A stretch of 64,000 nt of DNA from Labia minor (taxonomy: Eukaryota > Arthropoda > Insecta > Dermaptera > Spongiphoridae): positions 37,661,787-37,725,786 of the forward strand of contig OY720346.1 of assembly GCA_963082975.1 (NCBI GenBank), read 5' to 3'. How positions within the stretch are numbered: position 1 is the first letter of the stretch; each line of letters opens with the position of its first letter. Positions 47,513-58,482 of the stretch are shown here, one piece after another. The translations under genes and the position numbers were made by a program. The notes under the pieces were generated by a model. That model was not told the DNA's origin, did not search any database, and worked only from the letters and a program-made list of their open reading frames with translations.

Positions 47513-47987
47513 TGTTTAAAACCCCAGAGTGGACGCTGACAATTTGGGTTTTTCCGGGTAAGACTGTCCCCTCCCCTGGTTTTCCCCAATAACAAAGTGA
47601 AAGAAAATTCCCTTATATGCCTCCCCTTCCGAGCCCCTAAGAGGGGTTATTTTAAAGGAACAATCGAAAAATGATTTTAAATGAATGAATGGATGAAAAT
47701 TCAAATTTTATATATAGTTTTTTATATATGTTTATTTATTCACAAAAAATTAATTGACATAATTATCAATTTAATAAAATAAAATAGTATTATTAATAGT
47801 ATTAAATTATAGCCGTAATTCTCTAGGAGGATATAGTTAAACAATGAACTTTAAATATTTATATATGTATATATTTTTACGATGATTTTTTTCCGAGGAC
47901 CGCGGACCCCCAGTAAAGGCTTCGCGGACCCCCAGGGGTCCGCGGACCACAGTTTAAGAACCACTGGCATAGACCATAAAAGTAAGA

Positions 47988-48520
47988 GTAATTATTCAAA
48001 ACAGTCTTTATGTCATGGATTTGGATAAAACTTTACCATTGGGTTCCTTTTTTAATTCCAAATAAACTTTTCTTATGCAATTATTGCGGGTCGCTTCTAG
48101 TTTACGAGATAAAAATTATTAAAATTTGAATATAAATTTGATATAGCTATTATATTATTATAATGGTTTATTGATTTCGCCACAAGAGAGCTTCCCTTAT
48201 TTTCGGTATTTTTTTAGTTCGGTTTGACTATAGAAAAATTTAAAAAATATTAATTAAATAATCTCCCTATATCCAAACCGAACCGAAAAAAAACCGAAAA
48301 TTAGGAATAAGTGAATAATTAGAGAATTTATCAATAAAACATTACTTAATGACATCATATTTCGAGGTTCATAATCAGGCAAACTTTAATAATTTTTATC
48401 TCGTAAATTAGATGCGACCTGCAAAAATTACATAAAAAAGTTTATTTGGAATTAAAAAAAGGAACCCACTGGTAAAATTTTAACCAAATCCATGACATAA
48501 AGACTGTTTTGAATAATTAC
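47988..48520. mobile_element. Long-TIR palindromic MITE (533 bp)
   Basis: Begins GTAATTATTCAAAACAGTCT and ends with its inverse AGACTGTTTTGAATAATTAC. Similarity between arms continues through GGATTTGG, the GGGTTCCTTTTT / AAAAAGGAACCC segment, the ATTTTTATCTCGTAAA segment and CGGTTTGGATATAG, so almost the whole element is a foldback with about 230-bp imperfect arms. No coding sequence. It begins only 13 bp beyond the hAT target duplication. Confidence 0.85.
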
Positions 48521-48744
48521 CAAAGAAATAATTCTGATTATTAATTTCCTTTAATAAAACAACTAATTAAAGAAATAAAACATTATATATTTCTCTTCAT
48601 GTTAAAAGGTACTTCCTACTACTGTAGTCAAGGTGTGAATCCAAAATTACTCAATAATCTTTATCAATCGTTTCTAATTCTGACTTTTAAAATGATCCAA
48701 AATCAAAATTTAAAAACAACAAATGATAAATTCTACCAGAAATC

Positions 48745-48802
48745 CTTTTTGGATGGAGAAGCCAGAGTGTAGTTGCTGCCGCTATTAACATTTGAGGTTA
48801 GT
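48745..48802 (+). repeat. Very old LINE tail relic
   Basis: TGGATGGAGAAGCCAGAGTG TAGTTGCTGCCGCTATTAA is a weak match to the LINE terminus. Confidence 0.35.
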
Positions 48803-48951
48803 AATGAATTTGACAAAGAAAGAGAGAAACAATTTTATAAATCAATTTTAAGTGTGATTATCTAATTGGAGGGATAATATATATATATTTATAGGGAGTG
48901 AGAGAGAGAGAGAACTGATATCTAACATATAATGATTATAATAATAATTAT

Positions 48952-49085
48952 TATTAGTATTTGCGGATAAACACTGACCTGATAGATGCAGAGCTTTAAA
49001 GAAAAATGATTAATTATTGAATTTCCCTAGACCCTAACTCGAGTCTTTGGTGTGGTAGATTGTCGTGCTAACCACTAAAGTTTAA
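48952..49085 (-). mobile_element. SINE family 3, minus copy
   Basis: The reverse complement of 35725-35868: starts (plus strand) TATTTGCGGATAAACACTGA and ends GTCGTGCTAACCACTAAAG. A further tip, GCTAACCACTAAACCACTGA AGAGTC, lies at 49258-49285, suggesting that an insertion split an older copy. Confidence 0.7.
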
Positions 49086-50389
49086 AATAGTATGTTTATT
49101 AGCCAATTTGTGATATATCAATTTTTTTTTTATTCCATAGCATAATAAAAAAGGGTTTACAATAATTACAATCAATTAGTGACTCATGGTCGTAATTATT
49201 ATACATTTATATTTTTATTTTTACACCGGATTTCATTATTTACATTCTACGTATTTTGCTAACCACTAAACCACTGAAGAGTCTGATAATAATAATAATA
49301 TATATATATTATATATAAATATCATAATTTACACATAAATTTTCTGATTGATTATTTAATACAATAGTAATTTAAATTGATTAGCATTCTATGGGTTCAT
49401 GAATTAAAATCCATACAAAGTTCGATGAAATTAATGAAATTGAAAATTAAAAAAACCAATAATCTTATTGATCGTTTTATTCGTCCATTTTATTCTAACA
49501 GAGATTGCTTCATTAATTGCTTACAGTTATAATATATTATTATTATTTATTTATATAAATATACACATATAATGAAACGTATCATAATTTTCCCTAGGGA
49601 CATGTAGACTTTATTTTACAATCCATTATTTTTCCATACACATTGGCAATTTAGTAAAATATTAAATTATTATAAAAAAAAGCAACAGTCAAAAATTCAA
49701 TATTTGATCGTTCTCTTTTTTCACTGTTCGTATATATTTTTCGTTTATATACATATCTAATCGAACCTGACAAAAAGTCAAAGGATAAATTCTAATTTTT
49801 ATCGACCTGTCTGTCGACTTTCTTCTGGGTTAAGAGATGGATGATATATTTTGTGCCTTTGGTACTCATAAATAATATAATAATGAAAATAAACAAGATT
49901 ATCATATGAAAAGGATGGGTGGAGAAGTGCCAATTCATCCTTCGCCAAAAGATATTCAGATAAATTGTAATCTTAGAGGAAAGGATCTGTCTATAGGTAA
50001 CCGATTGAAGATGTTAAAAAAACAACAAAACTCAAAAAACCACGAACATAAATGAATTTAAGAAAAAAGCACATTATCAGAAATTTAATTAATCCTTGTT
50101 GATGTTAATGAACAATTCTTACAACATACTAAATATTTTTCGACTATAAGAGTACTACTACTATTCAGAGTAAGTTACTTAACTACCAGAAGAAGAGAAG
50201 TGGATCCACAACATCCTTAACAAATCATATCAATTTAAACAATTTATTTTATCATTCTTTTTTATCTTATTTTATTATCTGAAGCTATCTTCATCCACTA
50301 CAAATTTTCGAAATTTTGTTCTATCCTATCCATAAATATACATTTTACCATACTACAAGATAAAATAGAAGGAAAACGAAGACCTAAAA

Positions 50390-50583
50390 CAGTGCTCCGC
50401 AACCGGTGTGACGCGGCACACTGGTTTGCCTTAAAGGAGATACAGGTGTGCCGCCGCGATCAAATGAAACTTAGAAATCCGCATATAATATAATTATAAA
50501 TCAAAAAAATATAAATTTCTTATATTCATGTATCTCCTTTAAGGCAAACCAGTGTGCCGCGTCACACCGGTTGCGGAGCACTG
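50390..50583. mobile_element. hAT MITE, 194 bp, with 55-bp perfect inverted repeats
   Basis: A target duplication ACCTAAAA lies at 50382-50389 and 50584-50591. The arms start CAGTGCTCCGCAACCGGTGT and are identical over about 55 bases to GGAGATACA, on both strands. The loop is short and AT-rich. Perfect arms and a perfect 8-bp duplication suggest recent movement. Confidence 0.93.
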
Positions 50584-50837
50584 ACCTAAAAGATAAAAAA
50601 TAAAATGGATGGATGACATTACGAAATGGCTAAATAAGACAACAGTAAACTATACAAATAGCGCATATACCAGGAAGAGATTCAAACGAATAGTCACTAA
50701 CGTCAAATGGTAGCACTAGAAGAAGAGGATAACTATGCTCATTTGCTAGTCATGGATCATATCATCATAAAATACCACTTTTATTATCATTATTGATATT
50801 TTTATTTTAAATATTTACTTGCTTTAATGTTCGTTTA

Positions 50838-51010
50838 GGTTTCCGTGAAAGTTTTTATTATTATAAGAAATTCTTTTCGGGTTATTTCCATGTTTAATTG
50901 TGAAATTTTGGTTCTCGTCATTTCGGCGCTCATTTTGGTGCCATTTTGAAAAGAGTTAATTTAGGAGGGACTAAGAGAAGCTAATAGACTATGACCCAGA
51001 ATCCCAAAAA
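50838..51010 (+). mobile_element. Second copy of the GGGTTATTTCCATG MITE (one arm)
   Basis: GTTTAGGTTTCCGTGAAAGT, CGGGTTATTTCCATGTTTAA and CATTTCGGCGCTCATTTTGG match the arms of the element at 13549-13888. The distal arm is not evident, so the copy is truncated. Confidence 0.7.
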
Positions 51011-51879
51011 TATATATAGTAGTAATGACCAAATCGATTCAAAGAACATAACGATTGATTTGATTGAGCAAAACTCTTTCATATATATAGTATATAAAGG
51101 ACTGTGTCCTTTTTAAACGTCTTAAAGTCGTTCAAAATCTCGCTTTACTTAAACAAAAAAAAAACCTTTGACTAAATATTGGAAAACGTTAATGTAATTT
51201 TAGTCAGTGAGGGTTTCAGGTCTCTCTTAATCGAACGCGAGTATCATTCGGTTACGCCATTAGCTTTAAATATCAAATGATGGGGGAGGGTGGGATGCTA
51301 TCGAAAGCACTTAATGGACCATGTGATAATAGAAAAAAATAAGTGTGGGTTAAATTCAATAATATTAAAATGATAATAGCGATAGGCTAATGAGTTTGGT
51401 CCGTTTCTTGATATCCGGTTTTGGTTAATTTCACCGGATATTAGTATTTAATATATTTTGGTAACATCCTCCATTTGTTATTTTCAAATTTATTATAATC
51501 TCATTCATTCGAATTATCAAAATTCATTGTGTAGCTATTGATCACCATACCTGCAAGTTAAACAAAAAATCTTGGTGGATTGGTAAAATATTTATGGTTG
51601 ATTCGACAAATTATCAGATGCATTTGATTTCATTAATTCTGGTCAATTTTATACAATTTATGCAGTAAAAGATAAGTTGTTATCATAGTTTGTCTAAAAT
51701 AATAATAATAATAATAATAATGATACAATTATTTATTTATTTAGTAGTTATTAAATAATAATAATAATATAATTTTAGTTTATAGTTGTAAAATGAAATA
51801 ATGAAATTGTTTATCTTTCTATTCGAGTATTTTCTTTCTATATGAAAGAGATTCCTAAATATCGTTTGCTGGAACATTG

Positions 51880-52070
51880 GTAATGTTTGTGAGTGGCTTG
51901 TCTGTATCCACTCAAGAAAGAAGACGGGTTCATTTTCAGCCCCCGGGATCTTCCACCCCAAGAAGCTGACCATGTCCTCGGAGCCAATTCGTTCCCAGGA
52001 CACGTTCCACTCCTCCCGACGTCGACGAGCCCCGGGCCAGATTACCTGTCTCACTTCCTAATTCCATCTC
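51880..52070. other. GC-rich block of unknown nature
   Basis: About 170 bp with composition unlike anything else here (CAGCCCCCGGGATCTTCCAC, CTCCCGACGTCGACGAGCC). It is open in one plus frame (HVLGANSFPGHVPLLPTS) and in one minus frame (WNVSWERIGSEDMVSFLGW). Splice sites are not decisive. It could be an exon, an unknown repeat or transferred DNA. Confidence 0.4.
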
Positions 52071-52416
52071 ACAAAAATATCAGTCATCACTTGGCTAGTG
52101 ACTACGCTACGCTACTATTTTTTATACTTTTCCATTCTCCTTATTCGCTCTTCTATTAACAATCCATTATCAAAATCAATCAATATCAAAGAGTATCACA
52201 CTCATTAATCTAATTTTGTTATTATTTTTATTTTTCTTAAAGAATGAAACAAAATAATATATATATATATATAAAAATATTCATAAATAAATCTATTATT
52301 TATTTATAAGGGTTTGCATCTGCATAAAATTGTAGTTACAGGTTCACTATTTGTTGAAATGACTTCAAATTTTAAATAGTTCAATTACAGTAATAGATAT
52401 TTTATATGTATTACAG

Positions 52417-52772
52417 GCCGCATTTATGGGCCAAAGAAAGATGAAGTCGGAGACTACATAACGAGGAATTGCATGACCTCTGTCATCTCCAGAAATAGTT
52501 AGGGTTATAATATCGGGAAGGTTGCGATGAACAAGACACGTGGCAAGAATGGGAGAGGTAAGAATGGCGAAAAATATATTGGTGGGGAGACCGATTCGTG
52601 AAGGTCCGCTTGGAAAACCAAGGATTGGACAATCTAGGAAGGGACTTGAGAGAGATAGAGCTGTGTAGGAATTGGATGGTTGTTGTGGCTCAAGATAGGA
52701 ACACTTGGAGAAATGTGGTTGCTGCGGCTAAGTCTCGAGTTCTTTAAGGCCACAAAGATAGATAGATAGATA
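52417..52772 (+). pseudogene. LINE 3' end fragment
   Basis: Begins GGCCGCATTTATGGGCCAAA (I-Y-G-P-K-K), continues through GAATTGCATGACCTCTGTCA and GTTGCTGCGGCTAAGTCTCG, and ends in a GATA tail (52757-52769). Frameshifted and 5' truncated. Confidence 0.85.
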
Positions 52773-53597
52773 TTTTTTAATATTTTTGTATTAATTGTAA
52801 TAATCTGAAAATCGTGTGATTTATATGCTTATTAATTAATTTGTTTATGTATAATCAAATAATGCTCCATCCCCTTTCAATTTCAATTTTTTTATAAAAT
52901 TATTAAATAGCACAGAAATATTTAATTAAATATAGTATCTATATAAAAAAAATCAGGAGAAAAATGCCTTTCCAACTTAATTTTTTTCAAATGAATGTTT
53001 AATTTAAATTAAAATATATTTAAGTTCAAAAAAAAAGTTCAAAAAATTTCATTAAAGAAACACGAATTTAATTTATAAAAAAAATGGGAAGAGAAAAAAA
53101 TTAAAACTATAAAAATTGAATTTTTTATGTTTAGTTTATTAAAAAAATAGACAAAAGATAAAAAAGTTCCCTCTTCTTACCCCCACCAAAAAAAAATGAT
53201 TAATGATTTACGATGAATAAAGAAATGAAAAATTGAAAAATATGTTGAGAAGCAGATGGCGTACTACATTCTATTGTTACTCGCTCTCTTAGAGATAGAA
53301 TCATTTTAATATCATTAATATAAAACATATTAAATAAGTATTTAGTAAAAAAAAATAGAAAAAAGTAACAAAAATAAAATTAATTATCAGTTTTTTTTAA
53401 TAAACTAGTACCGAAAGTAATTTATTATGTAAACTACAATTAAACTTAAAAAAATTTTTACTTGTAGAAATTTCTGGTTGATTGGATATTTTACATTATA
53501 TTTATATTTATTATACTTTACATTATACTTTATATTTATTTGTTGTTACACGATTTTCAGATTAAAACTATAAAATACAAAAAGATTGAAAATATTT

Positions 53598-53896
53598 ATC
53601 TATCTATCTTTGTGGCTCTACAGAACTCGAAAGTTCTTAGCCGCAGTAACCACATTTCTCCAAATGTCCCTATCCTGAGCCACAACCATCCAACTCATAC
53701 CCTTTCCCTTCTCTCTCATGTCAGTTCCTATATTTTCCACCCAGAGCGTCTTTGGTCTTCCAAGCGGACGTTTCCCAATGAGTCCCTCCATAAATATACC
53801 CTTCGCCAATCTTTTCTCTCCCATTCTAGCCAAGTGTCATCATCGTGCCCTTCTTGATTTTATAGCCCTAACTTTGTTTGGAGATGCATATAAATA
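53598..53896 (-). pseudogene. LINE 3' end fragment (inverted relative to 52417)
   Basis: The minus strand has a 71-codon frame MARMGEKRLAKGIFMEGLIG, KRPLGRPKTLWVENIGTD and MSWMVVAQDRDIWRNVVTAA, ending at a TATC tail (53599-53610). The apparent plus-strand ORF over the same bases is its shadow. Confidence 0.85.
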
Positions 53897-54004
53897 ATTA
53901 TTTTTTAATACCGCAAGAAAAAATTATTTAATAAAAAAAATTGGATTTAATTAATAATATAATGTAATAAATAATAAACCAAATAAGAGGAAATTAGAAG
54001 AAAA

Positions 54005-54090
54005 TAGAAAATGGATGGTTGAAGGACTATGGTTACTGCAATCAAAAACTTTTATGTTGGGCAGCGTCATAAAAATTGAAAGATAATCAA
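54005..54090 (+). repeat. Small LINE tail relic
   Basis: ATGGATGGTTGAAGGACTAT GGTTACTGCAATCAAAAACT matches the terminal LINE segment with substitutions. Confidence 0.5.
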
Positions 54091-54186
54091 ATTCTTTTAA
54101 AGTTGTTTTTTCTAAAATTTTCTTAACTTTAAACTAAGATTTGAACCTTCGATTCCTAATTCAAGACAAGTAAACTACGCTTAAAT

Positions 54187-54214
54187 TATTATTATTATTA
54201 TTATTATTATTATG
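54187..54214. repeat. (TTA)n microsatellite
   Basis: About nine TTA units. Similar runs are at 51697-51722 and 63036-63059. Confidence 0.9.
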
Positions 54215-55258
54215 TTCCTATTTTGATTATTAACAAAGAATTTAATACTAAAGAGGGTTAATTTAATTTAACTTTTAGGATAACCAATTTAAGTATAAAA
54301 ATAAATATAAAAGAATCTCAAGTGTTAAGGTACGGTATTCCATGGACATTTTTGGCAATGTTTTCTGCATCGTTGAAATACCTTTCTTTCTTCTCTTTTC
54401 GACAAAGAAAAGAAAGAGAGGAAATAACGATTAATCTTTTGAAACTTGTATGAAGAACTTTTCATAGCCCCACATAACAGAGACAATCTCGATAAATTTC
54501 GAATATCAGTATCTGATCTCATTGAAATTTATTGGTTCTTACCCTTCTACTATTTACAAAAAGCATGCTTATCTAGTATATATTATCTATTGAATTATTA
54601 AAATTAATTATAAAACTTACTATTTATATTATTTATTTCCTTTTTTGTTTTTATTTAATTCAAATATAAAATAAAATTAATTATTAAATAAAATTTATCG
54701 AATGATTTAATATTCTTCTATTTAAAAAAAAAATCATTAGTCGACATCTTTGTTTATTTTTAAACGTTTAAATTAAATATAAAATGAAAATATAAAATAT
54801 TATTTCTTTAATGAAAATTGATAATATAAAAGCTAATTAAAAAATAATATTATATATTTTTCTTAATATAATATATATTTAAATTGAATTGATAGATATC
54901 TAATATTTTGATAACATTTTTTTATTGTTTTATTTTATATTATATTGAAAAAATGGGGTACTTTTGTAATTTTATTTTATAATTAGCCTGAAAAATATTT
55001 CTATCCATTATAATATTCAATAAGCTTATGAAATTTGCAATTACTCCTCTCTTTCTCCCCTGTTATTCTTTTCAAATACTATCAACAGAAAATATTTTAT
55101 TTAATGAACTCTATACGAAAATTCAAAAATGAACTATGAAGATTATAAAAAAAAAATATTTTAAAAACTTGAATTAAAATGTGTCTAAATTATATTATAC
55201 TACTATATTTTAAGTGAAATATTTTCCTACAATGAATATAAAATTAATACTTTGTAAA

Positions 55259-55546
55259 CTACCACTTCCGGTTTCCGGATATATTCCAGAAATTAATGAA
55301 TACATGCTACTAATACATTAAGTAAATAAACCAAATTGTATCAAAATCCGTTGACCCTTCCGAGCTGTATAAGTCTATACGGACACATAATGTACAGACG
55401 GACGGATGGACAGACGGACAGACATCATGCTAAAAATACTTTTACTTAAAATGCATGATGATTCGAGGAGATATGTAAAAATATCCACATGTGAAATTTG
55501 GTGTGAAAACAATACCTTCCCTTCCTATCGTTCGTCGGTAAAAACA
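55259..55546 (-). mobile_element. ACCGACCGAC repeat, half-unit copy (minus)
   Basis: On the plus strand it begins ACCACTTCCGGTTTCCGGAT and ends CCTATCGTTCGTCGGTAAAA. It is again the first half-unit only, in inverted orientation, supporting a natural half-unit boundary at the CCGGAAACCGG motif. Confidence 0.8.
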
Positions 55547-55607
55547 TCTTTATAAACATGTTTAATTACAGTAATATAATATATATATAGTATATGCACT
55601 CAATAAA

Positions 55608-55610
<3 letters not shown>

Positions 55611-55641
<31 letters not shown>
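55611..55641. repeat. (TA)n microsatellite
   Basis: About 30 bp of TA. Comparable tracts occur at 61-80, 4891-4916, 5822-5844, 9648-9682, 36371-36391, 43014-43038 and 43659-43687. Confidence 0.9.
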
Positions 55642-56185
55642 AAAGTTTTTAAAAATATATACTTACTCCTATTATCAAATATTCTCTGTGAAATAATAAC
55701 AAATATGTAGATGAATGTAATATTTTGCATTTCCATAATGTCTCACCCTTCGATTTGTCATATTCTCTAAATAATGAACGTTCGTATCAGTAAATCTAAT
55801 GATTATATATATATATATATCAATGTATAAAATCCATTTTCATTCTAAACCTCCTATTGTGGATTTTCTCTTCTCCATTACATATGTCAGTGGAATGTTG
55901 TCACAATTGTACTTTGCATTGCACATCATTTGGATGTTCCAATTGAATTGGGAATAAATAATTTATGAACGACAAGTTCAGGCGACGGAATATTATTAAA
56001 CGAGATCCAATCATATGAAGAGATTGATACAACAGAGAGATTGCTACAAATAAAATTATAATGGATTTATATATAAGTATATACAAATATATTAGTACAA
56101 ATAAAAAAAGAACAAAAATAATATATATATTTATGCAATATGTATAACAAATAACCGAAATTATTGAACTGTCTTTATTTAAAAA

Positions 56186-56271
56186 AAACAATACCTCCCT
56201 TACTATCGGTCGTTAAAAATTAGTTCCAGTATTTTTACCGACCGACGATAGTAAGGGAGGTATTGTTTTTT
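56186..56271. repeat. Two ACCGACCGAC element tips, head to head
   Basis: AATACCTCCCTTACTATCGG (56190-56209) is followed, after a short spacer, by its inverse from TTTTTACCGACCGACGATAG to GGAGGTATTG (56232-56265). Two family termini lie about 20 bp apart in opposite orientation and could fold into a hairpin. Confidence 0.75.
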
Positions 56272-56424
56272 TTCACTTTTTAATAGTGAATAATATTTTA
56301 AAAATAAAAATTATTTATATATTTTATATTAATTATGAATTGATGTAGATTGTGTGTGAATAAATCATTTTATAATCATTTAAGTTTTAATTTTCTATAT
56401 ATTTCTATATTTACGACTGCGAAG

Positions 56425-56592
56425 GGGAGGGGATGTGGCTAGAATGGGAGAGGAAAGAATGGTGAAAATATATAATAAGACTAGAGGGTAGGAGTTGGAT
56501 GGTTATGGCCCAGGGTAGGGCCACTTGGAGAAATATGGTTGCTGCGGCCAAGAACTTTCGAGTTCCGTAGAGCCACAGAGATAGATTTCTAT
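56425..56592 (+). repeat. LINE 3' tail fragment, internally deleted
   Basis: GTGGCTAGAATGGGAGAGGA jumps to GTAGGAGTTGGATGGTTATG, GCCACTTGGAGAAATATGGT, then CAAGAACTTTCGAGTTCCGT and CCACAGAGATAGAT. Confidence 0.8.
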
Positions 56593-56759
56593 ATATCGCA
56601 GCATTGATTATAATAATAATGGATTTCAATTAAATGTATTAAAAATATTTGTCTTTAAGAAAGAAAAGAAAATAGCATCAAGTTGAGTTACGAATTGGAG
56701 AAGAGGTTAGCTCTCCATTTCGATAAGCATAAGCAGCTGCATATTTTATAAATAAAAGA

Positions 56760-57420
56760 AAGTAATTAAACAATTTTAATTATAATCAAATGAGCGATCC
56801 CTTCAATTTATTAATTTCGTCTTTCACTTTCACTGCCGATAAATTCCTTTAGATTAAATCCTATCCTCATTCCAGTTTCACTATCCCCCACTTTCTCTCT
56901 AATACCACCGCTAGTATAACATAATTAATTAACTCCACCACTCCTTCCATCCACATGCGTACTTACACACGTCGTCGTTGCGTATTTTTACGACCCCTTC
57001 CAAGTCTTGTTCCGTAAGGTAACAGGTGCGTGTGGTTTCAAGAACCTGACATATGCGAACAACTATCCAACAATTTAACAAAATCTCCTATCTATCATAT
57101 ACTAACCACCTTCCAAACACCTACCAACCAACCATATATTCATAAATACAAATACACACCCATATATAGATAAAAGATGTTGATGTGTATACCACTTTGT
57201 TTTGTGATTATAGTGGCGTGACGTTGGTTAAATCGCGTGTAAAATCTTTTCGAATTACTTCCTCGTACTAAACACAAATACAAAAGAAAAAAAAACCCTC
57301 TTCTACTCCATTATTCCCCTTCCATCCCCATCAATCGGCCTACTTTCTTTTCATGGGTTTTATTTTTCAAGATTTTTATGATTGATTGGCATCCTTCCTT
57401 TTGTAGACAAGATAAATTAA
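56760..57420. other. Unique mixed-composition segment
   Basis: 56810-57080 and 57180-57400 are less AT-rich than the flank and match no repeat here (ACACGTCGTCGTTGCGTATT, GGTAACAGGTGCGTGTGG). No open frame. Possible regulatory DNA. Confidence 0.35.
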
Positions 57421-57889
57421 AAATATACAATGTAAAAAAAAAAAAAAAAAAAAAATAAATAAAAAAAAAAAATATGCACCTGTAATTGTGTTATTCAAGT
57501 TCTGATTATGTAGTCATTTCATTTGTAAATATTATATTTCATGAATTTTATTTTAAATTCTAAAAAAAGATATTTAATAAAAAACAAACAAAACCACGAA
57601 ATATATATTATAATAGTTGCATAATGTAATAAGTATAAAATAGCTTAATTACATTATGTAATAATATTCGAGCTTTTTATTATATTAGAGGTCGCAACCA
57701 TTCATGACCTATTTTCATTTTATTATGAAACAGAAATAAATATTTTATCCAATATCAGGATTATAAAATCCAGAAATTTACAATTTTTTAAAATTTATAT
57801 TATTATATAAATATAACACAACATATAAGTGAAGGTAAATTTTATGAAAAGGGAATATAATATTATTATAATATTTATTTAAAAATCTG

Positions 57890-58203
57890 GTGTGTCTCCA
57901 CTCGACTATCTCGCAAATTTGAATTGGATTAATTAACATATATTATATTTAAATTAAATTTAATTAATTATAAATTAATGTAATAAATGATATTTATTAA
58001 ACCAGCGCGTGTTTGACTATTTGTTGATGGCACCACGTCACGTTCTGGCGCGTGATTGCCAGTCAACGTGTAAAAAAATTAATTCCAGAGACATTTTTCT
58101 CAACCTTAGTGAAAATGACCCAGGGACCTTCAAAACGTATAAAAACATCAAAATCTCGACATCAAAAATTTTCGTGATCGCAATACTATCTCTGGCGAGA
58201 AAA
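57890..58203 (-). mobile_element. CTATCTCG-family element, internally deleted copy
   Basis: Contains both ends (GTGTCTCCACTCGACTATCT at 57892 and GATCGCAATACTATCTCT at 58176-58193) but lacks the central microsatellite and the AACCGGAAGAGGG block. It is an internal deletion derivative. Confidence 0.75.
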
Positions 58204-58355
58204 AATGGTTTTAGTATCTTCTCTTGAAAAGAAATAAATTAATAAAAACTGTAGTTTTACTAATATTTTCCCCATCATATATAGTCTTTTAATATTGAAA
58301 ATTGTCTCTTGATAATAGCATTGTATGTCTTAAAATCTTTCTATTTTTTTATCTC

Positions 58356-58482
58356 GTCAGAGCGATCACGAATATTTTAAATGTCGAGATTTTGATGTTT
58401 TTATACGTTTTGAAGGTCCCTGAGTCATATTCACTAAGGTTGTGAAAAATATGTGTCTGTCTCTCTCTCTCTCTCTCTCTGA
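58356..58482 (+). mobile_element. CTATCTCG-family fragment ending in (CT)n
   Basis: From GAGCGATCACGAATATTT through GATTTTGATGTTTTTATACG and TATTCACTAAGGTTGTGAAA to a (CT)n run at 58458-58480. It faces the copy at 57890-58203, about 150 bp away. Confidence 0.72.

Larger units (their letters stand above)
44651..47966 (-). mobile_element. Complete autonomous-looking hAT transposon (3316 bp)
   Basis: Bounded by a perfect 8-bp target-site duplication GCATAGAC at 44643-44650 and 47967-47974, the hallmark length for hAT. The ends form imperfect terminal inverted repeats: left CATAGGTTCTTAAACT, right (reverse complement) CAGTGGTTCTTAAACT. Both ends continue into CGGACCCCC-rich subterminal motifs (44681-44727 and 47900-47945). 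The element holds one ORF (45037-46896) and about 1.07 kb of non-coding DNA upstream of its ATG. That upstream DNA contains several tandem repeats. The two mismatches at the extreme left end (CATAG for CAGTG) may impair excision. Identical target duplications plus an unbroken ORF point to a comparatively young insertion. Confidence 0.93.
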
